Notes: a model not told the origin generated them from the sequence alone. 64,000 bases of DNA from Betaproteobacteria bacterium (GCA_016713305.1 JADJPK010000018.1:1-64000), one strand, 5' to 3'. Shown: positions 9,348 through 19,432, numbered from the stretch's first letter. Made by a program: numbers and translations.

Positions 9348-11015
9348 TCACTTGGTGTCCCGCAATTCCCTGCGCAGGATCTTTCCGACCGGACTCTTCG
9401 GCAACGTGTCGCGGAACTCGATGTGCCGCGGCACCTTGTACCCGGTCATGTTCTCCTTGCAGAAGGCGATCACCGACTCGGCCGTGAGCGAAGCATCCTT
9501 GCGCACGACGAAGGCCTTCACGGCCTCGCCGGACTGCTCGTCCGGCACGCCCACCACGGCAGCTTCCGCGATGCCGGGATGCCCGGCCAGCACGTCCTCG
9601 ATCTCGTTCGGGTACACGTTGAAGCCGGACACGAGGATCATGTCCTTCAGGCGGTCGACAATGCGCAGATAGCCTTCCGGCGTGATGGTCCCCATGTCGC
9701 CGGTGGAGAAGAAGCCGTCCGCGGTCATCACCTTGGCCGTCTCGTCCGGGCGTTGCCAGTAGCCGGCCATCACCTGCGGCCCTCGCACGCACACCTGCCC
9801 CACGTCGCCCTGCGGCAACGCGTGTCCCTGGTCGTCGCGGATCTCCACCTCGGTGCTGGGCAGGGGAAATCCCGTGGTTCCGGTGTGTTCCTCGATCGTG
9901 GGGGTGTTGATCGAAACGGCTCCCGAGGTTTCGGTGAGTCCGTAGCCCTCGATCAGCGTCCGCCCCGTGACCTGTTTCCACCGTCTTGCCACCGCGAGCT
10001 GCAGCGGCGCGCCACCCCCGCCGCACATCTTCATCGCCGAGAAATCGATCCTGGCGAAGTCCGGATGATTGAGCAGCGCCGTGTACAGCGTGTTCACCCC
10101 GACCATGAAGGTGAACCGGCTGTCCGCGAGCGTCTGGACGAACCGCGGAATGTCGCGCGGGTTGGTGATGAGGATCTGCCGGTCGCCCCGGTAGAGACCC
10201 AGCATGCAGTTCAGCACAAGCGCGAGGATGTGATAGAAGGGCAGCGCCGCGATCGCGACTTCCTCCCCTTCGCGAAAGGCGGGGCCCATGTACGCCTTGA
10301 TCTGCAGGCAGTTCGAAAGCACGTTGCGATGGCGCAGCATCGCGCCCTTCGACACGCCGGTGGTGCCGCCGGTGTACTGGAGAAACGCAAGATCGTCGGG
10401 GCCGATCTCCGGTTCCTTGAGCCGCATCGCCGCCCCCTTGGTCAGGGCGTCCGGAAAACGGACGGCCCCGGGCAGGTTCCACGCGGGAACCATCTTCTTC
10501 ACGTGCCGCAGCACGAGATTGATGATGAACCCCTTGGGAAAACCCAGCAGATCGCCAACCGCGGACACGATCACGTGCTTGACGGGTACGCGCGAGGCGA
10601 TCTGCTGCAGGGTGTGCGCGGCGCCTTCGAAGATGACGATGGCCTTGGCGCCCGAATCCTTGAGCTGATGCTCCAGTTCGCGCGCGGTGTAGAGCGGATT
10701 CACGCTCACCACCACCAGACCGGCGCGCAGGATGCCGAAGAGCGCGATGGGGTAGTTGAGCAGATTGGGCATCATCACCGCGACGCGATCGCCCTTTGCC
10801 AGTCCGAGTCCCGACTGCAGATACGCGGCGAACTCGCGGGAACGATGTTCCAGGTCCTCGAACGTCAACCCCTTGCCGAAATTCTCGAACGCGGTCCTGG
10901 CTCCGTACTTGCGCGCCGCGGCGGACACCATCTGCCCGATGTGCCCGAATTCCAGCGGTCCGAGATCGTGCGGAGCTCCTTGCGGGTAGTTCACCAACCA
11001 GGGTCTGGAACTCAA
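9348..11015 (-). CDS. fadD: Long-chain fatty-acid--CoA ligase
   Basis: A 555-residue AMP-forming acyl-CoA synthetase that activates long-chain fatty acids in two steps through an acyl-adenylate. The ATP-binding signature YTGGTTGVSKGAML lies near residue 215, GYGLTETSG near 345, and the C-terminal hinge-domain motif DMILVSGFNVYPNEIEDVL near 445. The lysine of the last motif, PKSPVGKILRRELR, supplies the catalytic Lys. Length and order match bacterial FadD enzymes, including the N-terminal region RPWLVNYPQGAPHDL. It is probably peripheral to the inner membrane. A TPR protein gene lies about 100 bases downstream of its reading start on the same strand, in the opposite transcription order, so it is likely monocistronic. 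Confidence 0.9.
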   Translation of the reverse strand: MSSRPWLVNYPQGAPHDLGPLEFGHIGQMVSAAARKYGARTAFENFGKGLTFEDLEHRSREFAAYLQSGLGLAKGDRVAVMMPNLLNYPIALFGILRAGLVVVSVNPLYTARELEHQLKDSGAKAIVIFEGAAHTLQQIASRVPVKHVIVSAVGDLLGFPKGFIINLVLRHVKKMVPAWNLPGAVRFPDALTKGAAMRLKEPEIGPDDLAFLQYTGGTTGVSKGAMLRHRNVLSNCLQIKAYMGPAFREGEEVAIAALPFYHILALVLNCMLGLYRGDRQILITNPRDIPRFVQTLADSRFTFMVGVNTLYTALLNHPDFARIDFSAMKMCGGGGAPLQLAVARRWKQVTGRTLIEGYGLTETSGAVSINTPTIEEHTGTTGFPLPSTEVEIRDDQGHALPQGDVGQVCVRGPQVMAGYWQRPDETAKVMTADGFFSTGDMGTITPEGYLRIVDRLKDMILVSGFNVYPNEIEDVLAGHPGIAEAAVVGVPDEQSGEAVKAFVVRKDASLTAESVIAFCKENMTGYKVPRHIEFRDTLPKSPVGKILRRELRDTK

Positions 11016-11114
11016 GGCTTCCCCTCCCTTGTTATTCGGCGTTCACGGCGGGGCCGCCGGACGCCGGCGGCTTCCGGGGCGGAGCTTACTCCGAACGCAT
11101 GGCCGGCGCGGCCA

Positions 11115-11774
11115 TCAGGTACGTTCGCGGTCTGCCGCCCGGGAAGCGCGGCGCAGCGCTTCCTGCACGGCCTCGAGATGAGGATTCAGTTCGAGGGCCT
11201 TCTGGAAATACTGCAAGGCTTCGACGTTGCGGCCCAGATGCATGCTGCAGTGGCCGAGGCCTTCCAGCGCGCCGAAGTGGTAGGGATTCAACTCGAGCGC
11301 ACGCGCGAAATCCGCGGCGGCATCGGCCCACCGGTCTGCGAGCACCTTGGTCTGGCCGCGCCGATGCCAGCCTTCCGCGAACTCGGGCTTGAGTTGCAGC
11401 AGCCGGTCGAAATGCTCCTCGGACTCCTGCAGCTTGTTCTGATTCATGAGATCCAGCGCGACCTGGAAAAGCGGATCGGCCACGGAATCGTTGGCGCGCA
11501 TCCAGATGCCCCAGAGGGACTGCTCGGCGACACCCCGGATGAGGTCCTCGTCGTCGGTGAGGGCGGACAGGAGCAGCGGCGTATCCTCCATCGTCCCCAC
11601 GTCCGCCAGCCAGCCGTAGCCCTGCCGGCGCTGCTCCATCTGCGTGCTGCCGATCTTCCGGAGCGCTTCCTCGCGCGTCACGGTCCCCGCGCTCCAGGCC
11701 GGAGCGTTCGCGATCAGGACAAGACAGATCGCGAGGGAGAGCAGGCGGAAGATGTGGCGTGGGGCAGTCAGCAT
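11115..11774 (-). CDS. Exported tetratricopeptide-repeat protein
   Basis: This 219-residue protein starts with a signal peptide (RLLSLAICLVLIANAPAWSA). A helical region follows (REEALRKIGSTQMEQRRQGY), then three TPR units in the C-terminal half: LFQVALDLMNQNKLQESEEH, GQTKVLADRWADAAADFARA and GHCSMHLGRNVEALQYFQKA. TPRs are protein-binding helical pairs. I chose ATG 11774 because the longer frame adds a non-signal stretch. The protein is probably periplasmic; the partner is unknown. It lies downstream of the C13 peptidase gene on the same strand. Confidence 0.75.
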   Translation of the reverse strand: MLTAPRHIFRLLSLAICLVLIANAPAWSAGTVTREEALRKIGSTQMEQRRQGYGWLADVGTMEDTPLLLSALTDDEDLIRGVAEQSLWGIWMRANDSVADPLFQVALDLMNQNKLQESEEHFDRLLQLKPEFAEGWHRRGQTKVLADRWADAAADFARALELNPYHFGALEGLGHCSMHLGRNVEALQYFQKALELNPHLEAVQEALRRASRAADRERT

Positions 11775-11859
11775 GTCGGGCCTCTGCGGCGGGAAGTGGG
11801 CGTCGGCACGCGGGCAGACGCACCCGGCACCGTGCAGCATGGGACAGCGAACATCGAAA

Positions 11860-13345
11860 TCAGTTTGCCCCGACCCCCGGTTGGCCGCAACCGGCCGCAC
11901 CCTCGATCGCCGGTGGGCGGCAGCGGGCCTCGCGCCAGCGGTGGGGCGCGCGCGCTTCCATCCGCCGCGCGAGACGGTCGAGCTTGCCCCTTATTTCCGC
12001 CGCGACGAAGATCTCCGGATCTGAATGCCTCGAACTTTTCCCGGACTTCGCGCGCTGCGATGTTCGCCCGGGCCTTCTCGAAAGCTTCCGGGAACGAGAA
12101 CGTCTCGCGCAGCGCCTCGTCGAAGAACGCCTTGCCGAAATAGGTGAGCCGGGAGTCCGCACCGCACCCGAACGACGGATGCTTCGAGTCGGCGGCGGTC
12201 ATGATCAGCGTGCGATCGTTCTTGAGCGTCTCGACGAATCCTCCCGCATAGCAGGCGGACAGTACGACGACGCGCCAGCGGAAACCCGCGTCATCCAGCA
12301 TCTTGCCCAGCATCGGCGGCGTGATGCCGCTCAGCTGCAGGGGCCAGGCTTCCATGGCCAGCGTGTGATCCTCGCTGCCGTGAGTGGTGAGGAAGAGGAA
12401 CAGGATGTCCTCTTCCCGGTTCATGGTGTGGGCCACCGCCTTGAGCGTATGGGCGAGGCTCGTGGCGCTCGCCAGCGGCAGGGTGCGGACCGTCTTCGGG
12501 TTGTTGGACAGCAGGACCGTGCGGCCTTCGGCGTCGAAGCGGGAACGGACCAGTTCCGCGGCCAGGCTCGCTTCATTGAGGAACACGTCTTCCTGAGCAT
12601 AGCCGGCGGCACCGACGAAGTAGAGATCCTCCACGCCGGGCCGTTGCGGCGACAGCCGGATCGCCGCATTGTGGAGCAGACGTACCTGGCCGTAGATCAC
12701 GTCCTCCTGGCTGGCCGCGTAGGTGTCGGCGGTTTCGTCGGGGTCGGGCGGGTTCCACAAGGGAACATAAGGCACCCACCACAGAGGAAGGATGAGCGCG
12801 ACGGCGACCCAGGCGGTATCGGCAAGACGGAGAAGACCACGCGGAGAACTCGACAGGCGCAGCACGGCCACCACGGCAGCCACTGCCCACCCCCAGAACA
12901 GCAGGCTTTCCACATCGACCGACTCCTCCGAACGATCGATCCAGTCCGACTCGCGCGCCAGGTAGACGAGGTCGACCGCAAGATCCATCCACACCGTCAG
13001 GGACAGGATGGCGACGGCGATGGAAAGCGCCAGGCGCGGCTGCGGGGAACGACGTGCGACGAGCCAGCCCGCCAGCAAGGCGAGCGACACGGGAAACAGT
13101 GCCCGCGGCAGTCCGGCCCAGTGGAACTGCCCTTCTCCGCCGGCCTCGATCACGGCGGCAAGGAAGCCGAGCGCGATGTCCAGGACGGCGATGGCGAACA
13201 GCTGCTCCGGGAATGGGCGCCACCCTCCCGGCCGGGGAGGCCGCAGGACGAAGGCTCGCAATGCGCTGGCGAGGTTGGACAGAAGATCCCGTCCAAGGCC
13301 GGCGGAAACCGGCGGACCGTACTGGTCGAGTGAAGCGATGTTCAA
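11860..13345 (-). CDS. Membrane-anchored C13 (legumain/caspase-like) peptidase
   Basis: The N-terminal 200 residues contain about five or six hydrophobic segments, for example LFAIAVLDIALGFLAAVI, LFPVSLALLAGWLVA, LSIAVAILSLTVWMDLAV and WVAVALILPLWWVPYVPL. A peptidase domain follows with the clan CD dyad: His in FLFLTTHGSEDH and Cys in VVVLSACYAGGFVETL. AGYAQEDVFLNEASLAAELV is the usual start of the domain in bacterial C13 proteins. Near 12025 the frame shifts; the other frame gives SDPEIFVAAEIRGKLDRLAR and stops at 11860, the expected family ending, so about 490 residues in all. The domain faces either the cytoplasm or periplasm; I cannot decide. Substrates are unknown. Confidence 0.8.
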
Positions 13346-13576
13346 GGAGGACTCGGCCTCGAGGTAAGGAAGTGTCCGGCCGCAGGCGGATCGATCGGTG
13401 CCGCCGCACAGGCTCTAGAACGCAACGCGGCAGGCAGCGGGCATTCTAACTCCCGGACGCCGGTTGGAACCGCAAACGGATGATGAGTTCTTGCGACGGA
13501 TCCGGCCTTTCGTGCAGTGGCTGAGGAGGGTTCGATGGGACTACACTGCCTGCCTTTTCCGCAGGCGCCGCACACC

Positions 13577-13891
13577 ATGATCCGACTGTCCCTCGCCCTC
13601 GCCCTGCTGGGCCTCACCGTCCCGGCGTCGGCCGGCAACTACCCGCTCGGCACGATGACCTGCGACGACATCGCGCAGTTCTCCCGGGACACCATGGCCG
13701 CCAAGAAAGCGGGGCGTTCCAAGGAAGACGCTCTGGCGGCGCTCGATCAGCGCGCCTACGGCGACCCCGTGGAGAAGCAGACGCTCGCCGACGTGGTGGG
13801 CGTGCTCTACAGCAATCTTGGTCGGAACCTCGGCGTGCAGTCCGCGGGCGCCGTGATGAAGACCGATTGCGAGACGGGCCGGTCCAAGTGA
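13577..13891 (+). CDS. Small exported protein of unknown function
   Basis: A 104-residue protein with a clear signal peptide (MIRLSLALALLGLTVPASAG). The mature part of about 85 residues has two cysteines (MTCDDIAQF near the start and DCETG at the end) that could form a disulfide. The start at 13577 is chosen because the signal peptide begins there; the frame extends upstream without a signal. Its stop overlaps the start of the following aldolase-like gene, so they are likely cotranscribed. I do not recognise the family. Confidence 0.7.
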   Translation: MIRLSLALALLGLTVPASAGNYPLGTMTCDDIAQFSRDTMAAKKAGRSKEDALAALDQRAYGDPVEKQTLADVVGVLYSNLGRNLGVQSAGAVMKTDCETGRSK

Positions 13892-15014
13892 GCGCCGTGC
13901 TGCCCCCGCCCGCCGCTGCAGGCATGTCCCAGGCGGAGATCGACACGCCCGCCCTGCTGCTGGATCTGGACGCGTTCGAGGCGAACCTCGAAACCTCGAC
14001 CAGACGCTGCAGGGCCGGAGGGTGAAGGTGCGCCCCCATGCGAAAAGCCACAAGTGCGCGCGCATCGCGCTGGCGCAGATGGCCCGGGGTGCCGTCGGGG
14101 TGTGCTGCCAGAAGGTGAGCGAGGCAGAGGCGCTGGTGGACGGAGGCGTGACCAACGTCATGGTGAGCAACGAGGTGGTGGGCGAGAGCAAGCTGCGCCG
14201 GCTCGCGCGGCTCGCCCGACGCGCCCAGGTGCTCGTGCTGGCCGATCATCCCGACAACGTGCGGGCGCTCGAGGCCGCCGCGGTCGCGGAAGGATCGACC
14301 CTGGAAGTACTGGTGGAAGTGGACGTGGGGGCGTCGCGCTGCGGAGTGGCGCCCGGTGAACCGGCGGCGGAACTGGCATCGCTCATCGCTGCCCAGACCC
14401 GGCTGCGGTTCGGCGGCATTCACGCCTATCAGGGTGGCGCGCAGCACCTGAGGACGCCGGGGGAACGCGAGACGGCGATCGCGCGCGCATTGGCCTTGGT
14501 GCAGGAGTCGGTCGCGGCCATGCGAAAGCGAGGCCTGGAACCCGCCACCATCACGGGCGCGGGAACGGGCACGTATCCGCTGGAGGCGGGCAGCGGCCTG
14601 TACAACGAGATCCAGCCAGGCTCCTACGTCTTCATGGACGCCGACTACGGGCGAAATCTCGAATCCGACGGGCGACCCGTCCACACCTTCCGCCAGAGTC
14701 TGTTCATACTGGCCACGGTCATGAGCCGTCCCACGCCGACGCGGGCGGTGGTGGACGTGGGGCTGAAGGCCCACTCGGTGGATTCCGGCATGCCGCTCGT
14801 CGCGGACGTGGAGGGCGCGAAGTACCTGCGCGCGTCCGACGAACATGGCGTGATCGAGTTGCCGCCGGGCACGGATGTGCCGCTGGGCACGAAGATCCGG
14901 CTGATACCCGGCCACTGCGACCCGACCGTGAACCTCTACGACTGGCTCGTGTGTCTGCGCGCAGGCCGCGTCGAGGACATCTGGCCCGTCAGCGCCCGCG
15001 GCGCGTTCTACTGA
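13888..15014 (+). CDS. D-threonine aldolase / DSD1-like PLP enzyme, frameshifted
   Basis: The fold-type III PLP signature is present: DTPALLLDLDAFEANLE at the N-terminus and KVRPHAKSHKCARIALAQ, where the lysine after HA is expected to hold PLP. The C-terminal domain has GHCDPTVNLYDWLV, the divalent-metal site of D-threonine aldolases and D-serine dehydratases. The two parts are in different frames; the break is near 13995. Joined length is about 375 residues, normal. These enzymes cleave D-3-hydroxy-amino acids to glycine and an aldehyde, or deaminate D-serine. GTG 13888 overlaps the previous stop; ATG 13924 is an alternative. Alanine racemase proper is unlikely, since its C-terminal domain and tyrosine are absent. 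Confidence 0.82.
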
Positions 15015-15140
15015 CCCTTCGCACGGCGGGCCGGCCGCCGGGCCGCGTTTCCAGCCCGCCGCGCGAGAGGCACAATCGGTCCGCCGCGGCCGACCATGCC
15101 GGTTCGACCGGCCGGCCGCATACCCACAGAGGATTCCGCA

Positions 15141-16432
15141 ATGCCCGCCCCCCGCTACCTGGGTTTCGACACGTTGAGCCTGCATGCCGGCCAGCAGCCC
15201 GACCCGACCACCGGCGCCCGCGCCACGCCCATCTACCAGACGACGTCCTACGTGTTCCGCGACACGGACCATGCCGCGTCGCTGTTCAACATGGAACGCG
15301 CCGGGCATGTCTACTCGCGCATCTCCAATCCGACGAATGCCGTACTGAGGAACGGATCGCCGCGCTCGAGGGGGGATCGGCGCCATCGCGACAGCCAGCG
15401 GACAGGCGGCCCTGCATCTTGCGGTCGCCACGATCGCCGGCGCCGGATCGCACATCGTGGCTAGCCGGTCCCTCTACGGCGGCTCGCACAACCTGCTGCA
15501 CTACACGCTGCGCCGGTTCGGCATCGAGACCACGTTCATCGATCCGCGCGACCTCGATGCATGGCGCAGTTCCATCCGGCCGAACACCCGGCTGCTGTAC
15601 GCCGAGACGCTGGGCAATCCCGGTCTGGACGTGCTGAACGTGCCGGAAGTGGCGCAGATCGCCCATGCGGAAAAGCTGCCGCTGCTGGTGGATTCGACCT
15701 TCACCACGCCCTATCTCATGCGTCCGTTCGAACTCGGGGCGGATCTCGTCTATCACTCCGCCACTAAGTTCCTGGGCGGGCACGGCATCGCGATCGGCGG
15801 CCTGCTGGTGGACAGCGGCGGGTTCGACTGGGAGGCTTCGGGACGATTCCCGGAACTGACGGAACCGTACGACGGTTTCCACGGCATGGACTTCACCGAG
15901 GAATCCACCGTGGCAGCCTTCCTGCTGCGGGCGCGGCGCGAAGGTCCTCAGGGACTTCGGCGCCTGCATGGCACCCATGGTCGCCTTCCAGATCCTGCAA
16001 GGCATCGAGACGCTGTCCGTGCGGATGGACCGGCACATCGCGAATACACGCAGGATCGTCGAGTTCCTCTCGGGCCATGCCGCCGTGGAATCGGTGAGCT
16101 ATCCGGAGCTTGCTTCGCACCCGGACCACGCGCTGGCGAAGACGCTCCTGCCCCGGGGGTGCGGGGCCGTGTTCACGTTCGCCATCAAGGGTGGACGGCC
16201 GGCGGGACGCAAGTTCATCGAATCGCTCAAGGTCTTCTCGCATCTGGCCAACGTGGGCGATGCGAAGTCCCTGGTCATCCATCCCGCCAGCACGACGCAT
16301 TTCCGCATGGACGACGCCGCGCTGCTCGCGGCCGGCATCGGCCCGGGGACCATCCGTCTGTCCGTGGGTCTCGAGGACCCGCAGGATCTGATCGACGACT
16401 TGGGTGGCGCCCTGCGCGTGTCGCAGAAGTGA
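15141..16432 (+). CDS. metY: O-acetylhomoserine aminocarboxypropyltransferase (MetY-like), frameshifted
   Basis: A Cys/Met-metabolism PLP enzyme that would add sulfide to an activated homoserine to form homocysteine. The N-terminus ([38 protein letters not shown]) and joined length near 430 residues fit MetY better than the shorter MetZ. The catalytic lysine lies in [12 protein letters not shown]. The frame changes near 15345, 15385 and 15955; the other frames restore [28 protein letters not shown] and [20 protein letters not shown]. The end, [20 protein letters not shown], is the family C-terminus. ATG 15141 follows GAGGATT. A sulfide-using enzyme is of interest given the sox genes nearby, but no link is shown. 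Confidence 0.85.
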
Positions 16433-16478
16433 CCCCGACCGCCAGCCCCGCCGCTCACCGCCATCGCAGAGGAATCCC

Positions 16479-17267
16479 GTGCAACTGACCGTCAACAACA
16501 CGGCCGCCTACGCCTACACCGGCGGCAAGACCTTCGATCCCTCGCTGCCCGCCGTCGTGTTCATCCACGGCGCCGAGCACGACCACTGCGTCTGGGTGCT
16601 GCAGACGCGCTATCTCGCGCATCACGGTCACGGAGTGCTCGCCGTCGACCTGCCAGGACACGGACGCTCGCAGGGACCTGCCCTCGAGAGCGTGGAAGCG
16701 ATGGCCGACTGGATCGCCGCGCTGCTCGATGCGGCCGGCGTGCAGAAGGCGGCACTCGTGGGTCACAGCATGGGATCGCTCATCGCCCTGGAGTGCGCAT
16801 CCCGCCACCCTGCCCGCGTCGCGAAAGTGGCGCTGGTGGGCACCGCTTTCCCGATGAAGGTCTCGGACGAACTGCTCACCGCCACGCGCGACGACGAACC
16901 CCTGGCGCAGGACATGGTGAACATCTGGTCGCACTCGGCCTACGCCCACTACCCCAGCAATCCAGGGCCGGGCTTCTGGGTGATGGGGGAGAATCTGCGG
17001 TTGATGCAGCGGCAGAAGCCCGGAGTGATGCACGCGGACTTCGCCGCCTGCAACGACTACGCGAACGGCGTGAAGGCCGCCTCGGCGCTGGAGTGCCCCG
17101 CGTTGCTGGTCATGGGGCGCAAGGACATCATGACGCCTCCACGGGCAGCGAGGGAGATCGCGGCGGCCCTCAAGAACTCCCGCACCGTGGAGATCGCCGG
17201 CAGCGGCCACGCGATCATGTCCGAGAAGCCGGAAGAGTTGCTGGACGCGCTGCGCGGATTCCTGTGA
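16479..17267 (+). CDS. Alpha/beta-fold hydrolase
   Basis: A 262-residue single-domain hydrolase. Family marks are the oxyanion segment VVFIHGAEHDHCVW, the nucleophile elbow ALVGHSMGSLIALE with the catalytic Ser, an acidic residue near LLVMGRKDIMTPP, and the catalytic His in EIAGSGHAIMSEKPEELL. The GTG start at 16479 has AGAGGAA about seven bases upstream; the frame continues further up but inside the preceding gene. No signal peptide is seen, so it is probably cytoplasmic. It resembles esterase/epoxide-hydrolase types; the substrate is not recognisable. It ends 4 bases before the TfoX-N gene and likely shares its transcript. Confidence 0.85.
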   Translation: MQLTVNNTAAYAYTGGKTFDPSLPAVVFIHGAEHDHCVWVLQTRYLAHHGHGVLAVDLPGHGRSQGPALESVEAMADWIAALLDAAGVQKAALVGHSMGSLIALECASRHPARVAKVALVGTAFPMKVSDELLTATRDDEPLAQDMVNIWSHSAYAHYPSNPGPGFWVMGENLRLMQRQKPGVMHADFAACNDYANGVKAASALECPALLVMGRKDIMTPPRAAREIAAALKNSRTVEIAGSGHAIMSEKPEELLDALRGFL

Positions 17268-17271
17268 CGAC

Positions 17272-17643
17272 GTGAAAGGGGCCGCCCGCGACGCCTTCGT
17301 CGAGCACGTGCTGGACTTGCTCGGCCCGCTGGGGCCGATGCGAGCCCGGAAGATGTTCGGCGGCTGGGGGATCTACGCGAACGAGGTCTTCATGGCCATC
17401 GTCGCGTACGACACGCTCTGGTTCAAGGTGGACGCGTTGAGCCGGCCCCGGTACGAGGCCGCAGGCTCGCGGCCGTTCCAGCCGTACGAAGGCCGGGAAA
17501 CCGTGATGTCCTATTGGGAGGTTCCCGGGGACGTGATCGACGATCGCGAGGCGATGGTGGAATGGGCGAGAGAAGCGGTGGGCGCTGCGCTGCGGGCTGC
17601 CGCGACGAAATCGTCCGCGAGGCGCGCGGGAAAGCGCCGCTGA
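17272..17643 (+). CDS. TfoX N-terminal domain protein
   Basis: A 123-residue protein consisting of the TfoX N-terminal domain only. It has the motif MRARKMFGGWGIYANEVFMAIVA followed by LWFKVDALSRPRYEAAG and FQPYEGRETVMSYWEVP (the key residues are the FGG turn and the SYWEVP end). The competence regulator TfoX/Sxy of gammaproteobacteria carries this domain plus a second one; stand-alone copies are widespread and of unknown function. The lysine-arginine-rich tail (AATKSSARRAGKRR) could bind nucleic acid. The GTG start lies 4 bases after the hydrolase stop. Confidence 0.82.
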   Translation: MKGAARDAFVEHVLDLLGPLGPMRARKMFGGWGIYANEVFMAIVAYDTLWFKVDALSRPRYEAAGSRPFQPYEGRETVMSYWEVPGDVIDDREAMVEWAREAVGAALRAAATKSSARRAGKRR

Positions 17644-17739
17644 GACGCTCTTTTCCATCCCCACCGCGCAGGATTGCCCTTGGCCCTCTGGTCCGCTCGT
17701 CGAACTCCTGGAGGCAGCGCTCCTTCGACTGCCGGTAAG

Positions 17740-18225
17740 GTGTTCGCCTGGATGGGAGCTGTCCTCTGGCTCGGCATGCTGAGCGGCTGCTCGCCCGACA
17801 CCCCAAAGGATGACCGCCCGGCATCCGGCCGCAGCTTCGAGTTCAGGGTGCACGAAAAACCCATCCGGCTCGTGCTCGACGACTGCGAAGTCTTCATCGT
17901 GGACGGGGGTGACAAGCGCGAGAAGGTGGTGACCACCGATTTCTATCCCATGTTCTCCGTCTGCAGCCGGGAAGAAGTCTCGGCGGACGCCGACTACATC
18001 ACGGTGGATCTGGGCCGCACCGCCCTCGGCGCGGGCGGATGCTGCGCAACGTCCGGGACGTGGCGCACCCGGGATGGCCATCATTGGGAGAGGCGCGTGA
18101 GGGGACGCTGGCTTTCGCCGGAGGAAGAGCAGGCATGGCGGGAACGCGAAGCACGGGCGCGAGAACGCGATGGGAAGCCTTCCGGAAGTCGCCCGGAATC
18201 CCGCGACAAAGGCTCGGGCCGGTGA
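17740..18225 (+). CDS. Hypothetical lipoprotein
   Basis: About 161 residues. VFAWMGAVLWLGMLSGCSPD is a lipoprotein signal with lipobox LSGC, and I chose the GTG at 17740 for that reason (ATG 17752 would also keep it). The mature part has two further cysteines (DDCEVFIVDGGD, SVCSREEVS) and a CC pair (GAGGCCATSG). A highly charged C-terminus follows (EEEQAWREREARARER). It is probably anchored in the outer membrane facing the periplasm. Its stop overlaps the start of the next gene by the usual GTGA arrangement, so the two are likely translated together. I do not recognise the family. Confidence 0.6.
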   Translation: MFAWMGAVLWLGMLSGCSPDTPKDDRPASGRSFEFRVHEKPIRLVLDDCEVFIVDGGDKREKVVTTDFYPMFSVCSREEVSADADYITVDLGRTALGAGGCCATSGTWRTRDGHHWERRVRGRWLSPEEEQAWREREARARERDGKPSGSRPESRDKGSGR

Positions 18226-18671
18226 AGCGCGCGCTCCTCTGGTTGGCGGGGGCGGTCCTGCTGCTTGCGGCCGCGCTGGTTTGGCGGCACCTCGCGAGGT
18301 CGCCGGCCGAACGAGTGGGCGCGGTCCTGTGGGAGATGACGGAGATCGGCACCGCCGCCCGCGATGCCCTCGTCTCGAGCCGTATCGGCGCCGGGGAAAG
18401 ACGACGTCTGGTCGACCGGGCGGCACACCGGCTGGCTGCGGACCGCGACTCGCTCGCCGAACTCGCCGGGGACCTCGACCCGGATTCCGAACTGGCTGTC
18501 CGCCTTCGGCAGTTCGTGGAGAGATGGCCCTCGGAAAGCGCTTTCCGCGAGGACCTCCTGAGCGGGGAAGCGAACGGCTATCGCAGTGGAGCCGAGATCA
18601 CGGGACTGGCGTGGCTCGCGCCGGATACGCGATTCCGCTGGAGCACCCCGTTCCGGATCTTTCGCCCCTGA
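18222..18671 (+). CDS. Hypothetical membrane-anchored protein
   Basis: A 149-residue protein with one N-terminal transmembrane segment (ALLWLAGAVLLLAAALVW) and a hydrophilic, mainly helical remainder: SPAERVGAVLWEMTEIG, then LVDRAAHRLAADRDSLAELA. The start is GTG 18222, which overlaps the lipoprotein stop; the longer frame upstream is a shadow of that lipoprotein. The single membrane anchor suggests a periplasmic domain. No family recognised. A strong hairpin lies about 110 bases downstream. Confidence 0.55.
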   Translation: MKRALLWLAGAVLLLAAALVWRHLARSPAERVGAVLWEMTEIGTAARDALVSSRIGAGERRRLVDRAAHRLAADRDSLAELAGDLDPDSELAVRLRQFVERWPSESAFREDLLSGEANGYRSGAEITGLAWLAPDTRFRWSTPFRIFRP

Positions 18672-18779
18672 ACGGACTTGCGGGAGACAGCGTCGCGGCG
18701 TCACACCGGACACGCACACTCCGCAGCGGCGCCCCGCGGATCCCGCAGGCGCACTGCCGTGAGCGGCGCACCCACCACG

Positions 18780-18815
18780 CGGGTGAAACGCGGGCGGAGG
18801 CCCGCGTTTCACCTG
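18780..18815. terminator. Bidirectional terminator hairpin
   Basis: A perfect 14-base stem (GGTGAAACGCGGGC at 18782-18795 and its complement at 18800-18813) with a GGAG loop, extendable by two pairs. It sits between the end of the rightward membrane-protein gene and the stop of the leftward peroxiredoxin, just where convergent transcripts must end. No long T tract follows on either side. Confidence 0.75.
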
Positions 18816-18818
18816 TTC

Positions 18819-19345
18819 TCAGGGCAGGTACTGAATCACGCTCTCGGCCTGCTTGAGCAGCGTCTGCGCGTCGCTCACTTCGAACTTGCCCGGCTGTTCG
18901 ACGTTGAGCGACTTCACGACGCCATCCACCACGATGGCGGAGAATCGCTGCATCCGCACGCCCATGCCACGGGCGACGAGATCCAGTTCCAGGCCCAGCG
19001 CCCGCGTGTAGGTCGCAGAACCGTCGCCGAACATGCGCACCTTTCCTTTCGCTCCCTGCTCGCGGCCCCAGGCGCCCATCACGAAAGCGTCGTTGACCGA
19101 CAGGCACCAGATCTCGTCGATGCCTTTGGCGCGCAGGTCGTCGGCGAGTTGCACGAAGCCCGGACGTGCTTCGCCGAGCACGTGGGCGTGTAGGCACCGG
19201 GCAGACCGAACAGCGCGACTCGCTTGCCGGCCGCGATCTTCTCGACATCGAAGCTGTTCGGGCCGAGGCTGCAGCCTTCGGTCTCTTCGTCGATGAACTC
19301 CCACAGGGTTCCGGCGGGCAGCCGGTCGCCAACCTTTATCGTCAT
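18819..19345 (-). CDS. Peroxiredoxin (Prx5/redoxin type), frameshifted
   Basis: A thiol peroxidase that reduces hydroperoxides. The first frame, from ATG 19345, gives MTIKVGDRLPAGTLWEF and the active-site motif LFGLPGAYTPTCSAKHV with the peroxidatic Cys (PGAYTPTCS is diagnostic of the Prx5 group). The frame then shifts near 19170, and the second gives PGFVQLADDLRAKGIDEIWC, LSVNDAFVMGAWGREQGAKG and the end KQAESVIQYLP. The joined protein is about 175 residues rather than the usual 160-168. It is cytoplasmic, with reduction by glutathione/glutaredoxin expected for this subgroup. The break is probably sequence error. Confidence 0.87.
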
Positions 19346-19432
19346 GATGGTGTCTCCAGTCGTCGGGGATGAACGTTCCGATTCTACTGCCAGCGCTTAG
19401 AATGAAGCGTTGCACCGGAGTTGCCCGACCGC

